This document shows, one piece after another, positions 1 through 5,960 of a stretch of 6,760 nt of DNA. The stretch covers positions 1 through 6,760 of the forward strand of contig JAUJMG010000222.1 of the NCBI GenBank assembly GCA_030446955.1, given 5' to 3'. Below the pieces are notes generated by a model. That model worked only from the letters and a program-made list of their open reading frames with translations, had not been told where the DNA came from and ran no database searches. Each line of letters begins with the position of its first letter. Position 1 is the stretch's first letter. The translations under genes were made by a program, and so were the position numbers. The DNA is from Thermomicrobiales bacterium (lineage in GTDB: Bacteria > Chloroflexota > Chloroflexia > Thermomicrobiales > UBA6265).

Positions 1-1109
1 CGGACAGGCCGGTCACGAATCATGATCTCCAACGGGCGGCCAATCCCCGCCACCTCTCGATCGACAAGGGCCAGCCCGATATTCTCGCCGAGCGTTGGAG
101 AGACTGCTCCGCTGGTGACGTGGCCCACTGGATGACCGTCAACCGTCACCGGGTAGTGCGACCGGGGGGCCCCTCCCCGCTCCACCGTCTTAAAGCCGAC
201 CGTTCGTCGCGGTGGTCCAGACTCCTTCATCGCCGCGATCGCCTCGCGTCCGACAAAGTCGCCTTTATCAAGTTTGACGGCCCAGCCCAGCCCCGCTTCC
301 AGGGGACCGATGTCGTCTGCCAGCTCGTTCCCATACAAAGGCATCCGTGCCTCGAGGCGCAAAGTATCCCGCGCTCCGAGTCCAATTGGCTGCACGCCGC
401 TCTCGGCGCCGGCCGCCAGCAGCCCATCCCAGAGTGCTGGAGCGTCCTCGTTGGAGACGTAGAACTCGAACCCGTCCTCACCGGTGTAGCCTGTCCTTGC
501 AATCCGGGCCTTCACTCCGGCGACGGTTCCCTCGCGCCAACTGAATGGAGCAATTGAGGCAAGGTCCACATCATCGGAGATGGACGCGACAATCCGCTCC
601 GCCAGCGGCCCTTGGATTGCCACCATCCCCGTCTCTGACGAGATGTCCCGAACCTCGACTTCAGCCTCAGACCGTTCTGCGCGCCGCTCCTTCATCCAGG
701 ACACGTCCTTGGCGGTGTTCGAGGCGTTGACCACCACCATGAACTTAGAGCCGTCCGGGTCCCGGTACACGATGATGTCATCAATCACGCCGCCCCGCTC
801 ATTCGGGAGGAGGGAGTACTGCGCCTGGCCGGGCTGGAGTGCCGCAACATCGTTGGTCGTAATCGCCTGGAGGAACGGCACGGCGTCCGGCCCGGACACC
901 GCGACCTGGCCCATGTGCCCCAGGTCGAACAAGCCGCCTGCTGACCGGACCGCCCGATGCTCCTGCAGAATGCCGGCGTACTGCACTGGCATGGACCACC
1001 CCGCAAAGGGCACCATCCTGGCTCCGAGGGCAACGTGACGGTCGTGAAGGGCTGTTTGCTGGGGTGGGGGCTCAGCGCCGGACGCGGGCTGAGAATGGGA
1101 CTCTGACAC
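1..1109 (-). CDS. gcvT: Aminomethyltransferase (glycine cleavage system T-protein), 3' end cut by window edge
   Basis: Cytoplasmic T-protein of the glycine cleavage system: it takes the aminomethyl group carried on lipoyl-GcvH, passes the one-carbon unit to tetrahydrofolate to give 5,10-methylene-THF, and releases ammonia. The frame is open for 369 codons and ends at the window edge at ...EIMIRDRPV, probably lacking only about 10-15 residues of a family that is usually 360-375 long. Family motifs seen: HVALGARMVPFAGWSMPVQY (residues 25-44), DLGHMGQV (62-69), NERGGVIDDIIVYR (103-116, carrying the conserved folate-site Asp), RTGYTGEDGFE (205-215), GLGARDTLRLEA (243-254) followed by MPLYGNEL (256-263). 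The GTG start at 1109 is chosen because GGAGG lies 9 nt upstream and no in-frame ATG lies before the family motifs. It leaves a Pro/Gln/Ser-rich leader of about 20 residues before the conserved core, somewhat longer than in E. coli GcvT. The gene follows purF on the same strand after 95 nt and has its own promoter candidate. Identity is secure; the exact start is likely but not proven. Confidence 0.97.
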   Translation of the reverse strand, partial: MSESHSQPASGAEPPPQQTALHDRHVALGARMVPFAGWSMPVQYAGILQEHRAVRSAGGLFDLGHMGQVAVSGPDAVPFLQAITTNDVAALQPGQAQYSLLPNERGGVIDDIIVYRDPDGSKFMVVVNASNTAKDVSWMKERRAERSEAEVEVRDISSETGMVAIQGPLAERIVASISDDVDLASIAPFSWREGTVAGVKARIARTGYTGEDGFEFYVSNEDAPALWDGLLAAGAESGVQPIGLGARDTLRLEARMPLYGNELADDIGPLEAGLGWAVKLDKGDFVGREAIAAMKESGPPRRTVGFKTVERGGAPRSHYPVTVDGHPVGHVTSGAVSPTLGENIGLALVDREVAGIGRPLEIMIRDRPV

Positions 1110-1118
1110 GGTCAGCAA

Positions 1119-1123
1119 CCTCC
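1119..1123 (-). promoter_or_regulatory. Ribosome binding site of gcvT
   Basis: GGAGG on the minus strand, 9 nt before the GTG at 1109. It decides the start, because the upstream part of this frame stays open and contains a TTG at 1118 that lies too close to this site to use it. Confidence 0.8.
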
Positions 1124-1144
1124 GTCGAGCGGCATCAAACGCGG

Positions 1145-1174
1145 ATTCTATGAGTCCCGAAAAGACGCCGTCAA
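1145..1174 (-). promoter_or_regulatory. Sigma-70-like promoter candidate for gcvT
   Basis: On the minus strand TTGACG (1169-1174, 5 of 6 matches to the -35 consensus) is followed after 18 nt by TAGAAT (1145-1150, 5 of 6 matches to the -10 consensus). Transcription would begin near 1138 and give a leader of about 28 nt that contains the gcvT GGAGG. Placement between purF and gcvT fits a promoter of gcvT. It was found by eye, and the housekeeping sigma consensus is assumed to hold in this organism. The short leader leaves no room for a glycine riboswitch. Confidence 0.5.
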
Positions 1175-1204
1175 GCAACCGCGGGTAGGCAGCCTGAGAA
1201 GGAT

Positions 1205-2605
1205 TTACACCCTCTCCAGCAGCAGCTTGTCCATGCCGAGCTGCATCGGCACCGGATACGTGCCGGTGAGGCAGCCCGTGCAGAACCCAGCGTTCGGCGT
1301 GTCGATGGCCGTCAAGAGACCATCGAGAGAGAGATAGCCGATGCTATCGGCGCCGATGAACCGGCCCACCTCTGGCACGGACATCCGAGCAGCGATCAAA
1401 TCTTCCCGCCTGGCCAAATCAACGCCGAGATAACAGGGCCACATCATCGGCGGTGCGTGCACCCGCATGTGGACTTCTGCAGCCCCGGCGCTGCGAAGCA
1501 ACTGGACGATCGGCCGGCTAGTCGTTCCCCGCACGATCGTGTCGTCCACCAGGACCACCCGCTTCCCCATGACGACCTCGGGCAGCGCGTTGAACTTGAG
1601 CGACACGCCTGTGTCCCGCAGTCGCTGGTCCGGTTGGATGAAGGTGCGGCCAATGTACCGGTTCTTGATCAAGGCTTCCTGATACGGAATGCCTGAAGCG
1701 TTGGCGTAGCCGATGGCCGCCGGCGTAGCTGAGTCGGGCAGCCCAACAACCACGTCGGCTTCGATGGGTGCCTCTTGAGCCAGTTGGGCGCCCATCCGTT
1801 GACGCACCAGGTGAAGCCGTTTGCCGTGGATGAGACTATCGGGTCGGGCGAAGTAGATCAGCTCAAAGAGGCACATCGCGTCGCGCCGTTCGCCCGAGAA
1901 GGAGTGCGAGCGACAACCGTTCGCGTCAATCTCGACGATCTCGCCCGGCTCCACCTCTCGCTCGAATGACGCGCCGATGGTCATCAACGCGCAGCTCTCG
2001 GACGCCACGACCCAGTGCTCGCCCAGCCTGCCTAAACAGAGCGGCCGCACGCCGAGCGGGTCACGAACGGCAAGCAACCGGTCCCTGGTGAGGATCGCAA
2101 GGCTGAACGCTCCGGTCATGCGCCCCATCGCCCGGCGCGTCTTCTCGACGATGTCGGCCCCGGGTGACGTAGCAATGAGCCTGGTGAGAACCTCGCTGTC
2201 GGTCGAGCTCCGGAAAACCTCTCCCCGCTCTTCCAGGTCATCACGGAGCGAGAGCGCATTGGTCAGATTTCCGTTGTGCGCGACGCAGACCGGCCCAATG
2301 TCGCTCTGGGCCAGGATTGGGCCGGCATTGCAGGCTCGATTGGAGCCGGACGTGGAATAGCGCGCGTGGCCTACCGCCAACGCACCGCTCAGACCCCGGA
2401 GATCTTCTTCCGCAAAGGCCTGAGCGACGAGACCGAGACCGGTGCGCAGGGAGATTCGCGTGCCGTCCGAGGCAGCGATTCCGGCGCTCTCCTGACCCCG
2501 GTGCTGGAGCGCATAGAGACCAAAGAAGGTCAGCCGCGCGACATCCTCTCCAGGGGCGAAGATCCCGAACACGCCGCACTCTTCGCGCGGCTTGTCATCC
2601 CACAT
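1205..2605 (-). CDS. purF: Amidophosphoribosyltransferase (glutamine PRPP amidotransferase)
   Basis: First committed step of purine synthesis: PRPP + glutamine + water give 5-phosphoribosylamine, glutamate and pyrophosphate. With the ATG at 2605 it has 466 residues. The N-terminal Ntn-hydrolase glutaminase domain (about 10-235) begins at EECGVFGI. Cys10 would become the catalytic N-terminal residue after removal of a 9-residue propeptide, much like the 11-residue propeptide of B. subtilis PurF. Further motifs are LYALQHRGQESAG (30-42), HARYSTSG (80-87) and HNGNLTN (110-116). The C-terminal phosphoribosyltransferase domain carries the PRPP motif VVLVDDTIVRGTTS (350-363). Cys245, Cys391, Cys442 and Cys445 match the four ligands of the structural 4Fe-4S cluster of the Bacillus class, in CLFELIYF, MWPCYLG and FCTGC contexts. 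A GTG directly before this ATG (2608) is the other possible start. GAGGG 5 nt before the ATG favours the ATG. The stop is TAA. It follows purL after 68 nt. Confidence 0.97.
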   Translation of the reverse strand: MWDDKPREECGVFGIFAPGEDVARLTFFGLYALQHRGQESAGIAASDGTRISLRTGLGLVAQAFAEEDLRGLSGALAVGHARYSTSGSNRACNAGPILAQSDIGPVCVAHNGNLTNALSLRDDLEERGEVFRSSTDSEVLTRLIATSPGADIVEKTRRAMGRMTGAFSLAILTRDRLLAVRDPLGVRPLCLGRLGEHWVVASESCALMTIGASFEREVEPGEIVEIDANGCRSHSFSGERRDAMCLFELIYFARPDSLIHGKRLHLVRQRMGAQLAQEAPIEADVVVGLPDSATPAAIGYANASGIPYQEALIKNRYIGRTFIQPDQRLRDTGVSLKFNALPEVVMGKRVVLVDDTIVRGTTSRPIVQLLRSAGAAEVHMRVHAPPMMWPCYLGVDLARREDLIAARMSVPEVGRFIGADSIGYLSLDGLLTAIDTPNAGFCTGCLTGTYPVPMQLGMDKLLLERV

Positions 2606-2610
2606 CACGG

Positions 2611-2615
2611 CCCTC
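2611..2615 (-). promoter_or_regulatory. Ribosome binding site of purF
   Basis: GAGGG on the minus strand, 5 nt before the ATG at 2605 but only 2 nt before the GTG at 2608, so it favours the ATG. A second GAGG (2621-2624) lies 12 nt before the GTG, so the GTG start is not excluded. Confidence 0.55.
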
Positions 2616-2649
2616 AGCCACCTCAGTGTCGAAGATTATGACCACTCAC

Positions 2650-2658
2650 ATTCTACCA
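2650..2658 (-). promoter_or_regulatory. Weak extended -10 promoter candidate upstream of purF
   Basis: In the purL-purF gap the minus strand reads TGG followed by TAGAAT (2650-2655), an extended -10 element with the same hexamer as the gcvT candidate. The best -35 at 16-17 nt spacing matches poorly (about 3 of 6). It could give internal transcription of purF, but it may be chance in the least GC-rich part of this gap. Confidence 0.25.
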
Positions 2659-2673
2659 CGGGTTGGTGTCCGT

Positions 2674-4896
2674 TCACTGAGTCGACCCGGGCAAGCCGGA
2701 GGTGTGCGCCGCCGCCAGTTCAGCCACCTCAACATCGATCCAGCCCGGGGCAGCCAACCGTGATCCACCTGCCGTTCCCAAGCGGGTGGCCGTGACCCTC
2801 TTTCCCTCAACCAACGCGAGGAACGTCTGAATATCCTTCTCAGCCCCGGCCACTAGGATGCGCCCCGGTGCCTCGCCGAACCAAGCCTCGTCACGTCTGT
2901 TACTTTGACCAGCCGGCACGTCTATGTCGATGGACACGCCGATTCCCGACGCGATCGCCATCTCGGCCAGTGCCACGGCTAGCCCGCCCAGGCCACAATC
3001 ATGTGCTGTCCGGATAAGCCCAGCTTCGACCGCCCCCTGAACCGTTCTCTGAACCAACAGCTCCTGCTCAAGGTCCAAAGGTGGAGGCGATCCAGCCGTG
3101 AGGCCATGGCGGCGGGACAGGTACTCCGACCCACCAAGGGATGGGGCCGCTCCGCCAACAAGGACCACCACGTCACCGTCATGCCAACGAAGCGATGCGT
3201 GGTTCCTGACATCCTCCAGCACCCCGACCGCCCCGACCGCCGGCGTCGGCATGACGGGTATCTCCCCCGTTTCGTTGTAGAGGCTCACATTGCCGCTCAC
3301 TACGGGTACGTCCAGTGCGCGACAGGCTGCAGCCATCCCCGCCACCGCCTGGCTGAGCTGGAAATAGCCCGAGGGCCTTTCGGGATTGCCAAAGTTCAGG
3401 CAGTTGGTGATTGCCAGGGGTTTGGCCCCAACGCAGACCAGGTTCCGGGATGCCTCCGCCACGGCATGCATCGCCCCGAGGTAGGGATCGAGGGCGCAGT
3501 ATCGGGAGTTGCAGTCGATCGCTGCCGCGATACCTCGGCCTGTCCCTCGCAGGCGTAACACTGCTGCGTCTCCAACACCGGGCGCGACGACGGTGTTCGC
3601 TAGAATCGTGTGGTCGTATCGCTCATAGATGGAGCGGCGACTTGCGATGTTTGGCGATGCGAGGAGATGCAGCAGGCAACCGGCTACCGACTGAGAGTCG
3701 GCCTCGGCATCCCCCGGCAGATCAGGGATGGTCGTCAGATCAAGACTGCGACGAGCGGTGGCTTCAAGAGCTTCAGCGCCCTCTCGGACGTAGGTTGGAC
3801 AGCAATCGGTAAAGAGCCCGGCCGGTACCTCCGCCACGATCGTCCCGCCATCAAGAACCCGCACCACTCCGTCGTCGGTCACCTGGCCGATCTGACTCGC
3901 GTGCAACGACCATCGCTCCACCACCGAGCGAACTCTCGCCGCACCTTCGGGACGAACCACCAGCAGCATCCGCTCCTGGCTCTCGCTCAGCATGACCTCG
4001 TAGGCGCTCATGCCCGTCTCCCGGCGCGGCACCAAAGCGACATCGATCTCCGCGCCGACCCCTCCCCGGCTCGCGCACTCAACGACAGAGCTGGTCAATC
4101 CGGCCGCGCCCAAATCCTGCATCGCAACCACGTCATCGCCTTGGAGCAGTTCCAGACAGGCCTCCAGCAGCAACTTCTCAAGGAAAGGGTTACCGACCTG
4201 AATCACGCCCCGGTGGGAAGCGGTCGGGTCATCGACAGACGCGAAGGTGGCGCCGTGAAGTCCGTCCCTGCCCGTGTCCGCCCCGACCAGCATAATCACG
4301 TTGCCCGGGCCGCTTGCCCTGGCCCGCATCAAGGCGCCGTGCTCTGTCACCCCAATGCACATCGCGTTGACAAGCGGGTTGCCGTTGAACGACGGGTCAA
4401 AGAAGACTTCTCCTCCGACCGTTGGGATACCCAAACAGTTGCCGTACCCTCCGATCCCGCCGACGACGTTGTCGAGCAGGTACCGATTGCGCGGCAGGTC
4501 GAGAGGGCCGAACCGCAGGCTATTGAGCAACGCGATCGGGCGAGCACCCATCGTAAAAATGTCCCGCACGATGCCGCCAACGCCGGTCGCCGCTCCCTCA
4601 TACGGTTCAACCGCGCTCGGGTGGTTGTGAGACTCCACCTTAAAGACGACGGCGAGGCCATCGCCGACATCAATGGCACCGGCGTTCTCTCCAGGCCCTT
4701 CCAGGACCCACTGTGCCTCTGTTGGAAGCTGGGAGAGCAGCGGACGGGAGTGCTTATAGCCGCAGTGCTCGCTCCACATTGCACCGAACATGCCCAACTC
4801 AAGCGGTGTCGGTTCCCGGCCGAGCACGTCCACAAGGAGTCGGTACTCGTCGTCGCTGAGCGCGACCTCCCGCCATTGCCCCGGAGCAATCGCCAC
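2674..4896 (-). CDS. purL: Phosphoribosylformylglycinamidine synthase, large catalytic subunit (small-PurL type)
   Basis: ATP-dependent subunit of FGAM synthase: FGAR + ATP + ammonia channelled from PurQ give FGAM, ADP and phosphate. At 740 residues it is the small PurL of the three-part enzyme, not the about 1300-residue fused form. An N-terminal linker leads into AMWSEHCGYKHSRPLL (39-54). The first AIRS-like half has VFKVESHNHPSAVEPYEGAA (84-103), GIVRDIFTMGARPIALLNSL (108-127), GGIGGYGNCLGIPTVGGE (146-163), and QDLGAAGLTSS (260-270) with LSESQERM (303-310). The second half has YDHTILANTV (427-436), VGDAAVL (441-447), GAKPLAITNCLNFGNPE (490-506), PVVSGNVSLYNET (531-543) and AHDCGLGGLAVALAEMA (631-647). 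This is the duplicated two-halves plan of the family, complete with no missing block. The start is GTG at 4896 with GGAGG 8 nt upstream. It lies 27 nt after purQ and is expected to be co-transcribed and to assemble with PurS and PurQ. Confidence 0.98.
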   Translation of the reverse strand: MAIAPGQWREVALSDDEYRLLVDVLGREPTPLELGMFGAMWSEHCGYKHSRPLLSQLPTEAQWVLEGPGENAGAIDVGDGLAVVFKVESHNHPSAVEPYEGAATGVGGIVRDIFTMGARPIALLNSLRFGPLDLPRNRYLLDNVVGGIGGYGNCLGIPTVGGEVFFDPSFNGNPLVNAMCIGVTEHGALMRARASGPGNVIMLVGADTGRDGLHGATFASVDDPTASHRGVIQVGNPFLEKLLLEACLELLQGDDVVAMQDLGAAGLTSSVVECASRGGVGAEIDVALVPRRETGMSAYEVMLSESQERMLLVVRPEGAARVRSVVERWSLHASQIGQVTDDGVVRVLDGGTIVAEVPAGLFTDCCPTYVREGAEALEATARRSLDLTTIPDLPGDAEADSQSVAGCLLHLLASPNIASRRSIYERYDHTILANTVVAPGVGDAAVLRLRGTGRGIAAAIDCNSRYCALDPYLGAMHAVAEASRNLVCVGAKPLAITNCLNFGNPERPSGYFQLSQAVAGMAAACRALDVPVVSGNVSLYNETGEIPVMPTPAVGAVGVLEDVRNHASLRWHDGDVVVLVGGAAPSLGGSEYLSRRHGLTAGSPPPLDLEQELLVQRTVQGAVEAGLIRTAHDCGLGGLAVALAEMAIASGIGVSIDIDVPAGQSNRRDEAWFGEAPGRILVAGAEKDIQTFLALVEGKRVTATRLGTAGGSRLAAPGWIDVEVAELAAAHTSGLPGSTQ

Positions 4897-4904
4897 TCGT
4901 TGGT

Positions 4905-4909
4905 CCTCC
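4905..4909 (-). promoter_or_regulatory. Ribosome binding site of purL
   Basis: GGAGG on the minus strand within the 27-nt purQ-purL gap, 8 nt before the GTG at 4896. It confirms the non-ATG start of purL. Confidence 0.85.
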
Positions 4910-4923
4910 GCTAGAGTCGTCGG

Positions 4924-5628
4924 CTAGACCGGGACGGCAAGCACATCCAGGACCGACCGTAGAAGCCGCAGGCCGTCATCGCCGCCGATCAACGGAGATG
5001 TTGCTCGCTCCGGATGTGGCATCAGGCCTAGGACGTTGCCGTCTTCGTTGGAAATGGCCGCGATAGCGCGGGATGAACCGTTCGGGTTGCTGGTCGGGGA
5101 GAGGCGACCGTCCACGTCGCAATACCGCGCTATCACCTGCCCGTTCGCCTCTAACCGGTCCAGCGTCTCAAGATCAGCAAAGAAGGCGCCATCCCCATGG
5201 GCAACCGGAAGGCGAAGCACCTCGCCTGGTTGAATGTTGCTCAGCCATGCGTTGTCGCAGCCCTCAAACCTGAGGTGAGTCCAGTGGCAGTGAAACTGAA
5301 GCGTGCGGTTCCGCAGCAGCGCGCCCGGGAGCAGGTGAGCCTCGGTGAGGATCTGGAACCCGTTGCAGATGCCTAAAACTGGCCCTCCCCGGTTGGCGAA
5401 GGAGCGTACCGACGCCATCACTGGGGCAAAGCGGGCTATCGCCCCGCAACGAAGGTGGTCCCCGTAGGAAAACCCCCCGGGCAGTACTACAGCGGAAGCC
5501 CCTTCCAATGCCGTTTCCCGGTGATCGACCAGCCGCGCTTCCACCCCAACATCATCCCGAAAGGCGGAGAGGGCGTCCCGATCCCCGTTGCTGCCAGGGA
5601 AGGAAAGGACTGCAACCCAGCCGCTCAT
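4924..5628 (-). CDS. purQ: Phosphoribosylformylglycinamidine synthase, glutaminase subunit
   Basis: Class I (triad) glutamine amidotransferase that hydrolyses glutamine and feeds ammonia to PurL. The 234 residues fit the usual 220-235 of stand-alone PurQ. It begins MSGWVAVLSFPGSNGDRDAL (1-20), the normal PurQ N-terminus. VVLPGGFSYGDHLRCGAIA (47-65) follows, then the nucleophile elbow GPVLGICNGFQIL (82-94) with Cys88. LMPHPERA (202-209) supplies His205 and Glu207 of the triad. The frame is open for 32 more codons upstream, inside purS, but that part has no PurQ similarity, so the ATG at 5628 is taken. A GTG at 5631, overlapping the purS TAG by one base, is the only close alternative. No good Shine-Dalgarno is visible; with the purS stop ending 2 nt upstream, translation is probably coupled. 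The stop is TAG. Confidence 0.97.
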   Translation of the reverse strand: MSGWVAVLSFPGSNGDRDALSAFRDDVGVEARLVDHRETALEGASAVVLPGGFSYGDHLRCGAIARFAPVMASVRSFANRGGPVLGICNGFQILTEAHLLPGALLRNRTLQFHCHWTHLRFEGCDNAWLSNIQPGEVLRLPVAHGDGAFFADLETLDRLEANGQVIARYCDVDGRLSPTSNPNGSSRAIAAISNEDGNVLGLMPHPERATSPLIGGDDGLRLLRSVLDVLAVPV

Positions 5629-5630
5629 CA

Positions 5631-5960
5631 CTAACCGCCCGTGGGGCCAGTCCCGGCCCTCTCGTCTTCCACAATCGTGATTGAGTAGGTCTGGATGACC
5701 GGGTTCGCGAGCAACTGCTCGCACATGGAGGTGACGGAACGCTCGGCCTCGGCGAGGTCAGACGCTGCCACGACCAGCCGGATGAAGCGCCCTGCCCGCA
5801 CCTCGTCCACACCAAATCCGAGGGAGCGGAGTCCGCCCCGAATCGTCTCCCCTTCCGGGTCATTCACCCCGGGCTTCGGCGTGACGACCACGTCTGCCAA
5901 CCAGCGACGAGCGCCAGAACCAACAGCGCCCGGCGACCCCATGTCCAATATCTTGGTCAA
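5631..5960 (-). CDS. purS: Phosphoribosylformylglycinamidine synthase, PurS subunit, with N-terminal extension
   Basis: Small non-catalytic subunit that, as a dimer, bridges PurL and PurQ in the three-part FGAM synthase. The conserved core starts WLADVVVTPKPGVNDPEG and continues through IRGGLRSLGF, VRAGRFIRLVV and MCEQLLANPVIQTYSITI, the full PurS fold of about 80 residues. The start is uncertain. A TTG at 5960 overlaps the purC stop as TTGA and follows a near-perfect Shine-Dalgarno, giving 109 residues. The first ATG (5942) gives 103 residues and has only a poor site. Either choice puts 13-19 residues rich in Gly, Ala and Ser before the core, where PurS proteins normally start just before the WLA position. 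A TTG at 5900 would give a typical length but has no ribosome binding site. The last residues (DERAGTGPTGG) are a short flexible-looking tail. It lies between purC and purQ with almost no spacing. The function is secure; the N-terminus is not. Confidence 0.93.
   Translation of the reverse strand: MTKILDMGSPGAVGSGARRWLADVVVTPKPGVNDPEGETIRGGLRSLGFGVDEVRAGRFIRLVVAASDLAEAERSVTSMCEQLLANPVIQTYSITIVEDERAGTGPTGG

Noticed and set aside
120..1038. Plus-strand open frames of 145 and 152 codons opposite gcvT
   Set aside because: gcvT is continuous on the minus strand with all family motifs; these opposite frames have Arg/Pro/Ser-rich compositions typical of shadow frames.
1110..1204. Terminator or glycine riboswitch between purF and gcvT
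   Set aside because: Only tiny palindromes (CCGCGG and GACGCCGTC, with no loop space) are present, with no stable stem plus T-run. The gap is too short for a glycine riboswitch.
2317..2763. Plus-strand open frame of 148 codons across the purL-purF junction
   Set aside because: It runs antisense to the ends of both genes, is rich in Arg and Pro, and shows no family motif.
3610..4914. Plus-strand open frame of 434 codons opposite purL
   Set aside because: Its codons lie exactly opposite the purL codons, so stops would need TTA, CTA or TCA codons in purL, which are rare in this GC-rich gene. The product is Arg/His/Pro-rich with no recognisable domain, and purL is complete.
5629..5724. Upstream extension of purQ by 32 codons into purS
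   Set aside because: The added residues have no PurQ similarity and lie in another frame of the conserved purS coding sequence; the ATG at 5628 gives a standard PurQ N-terminus.
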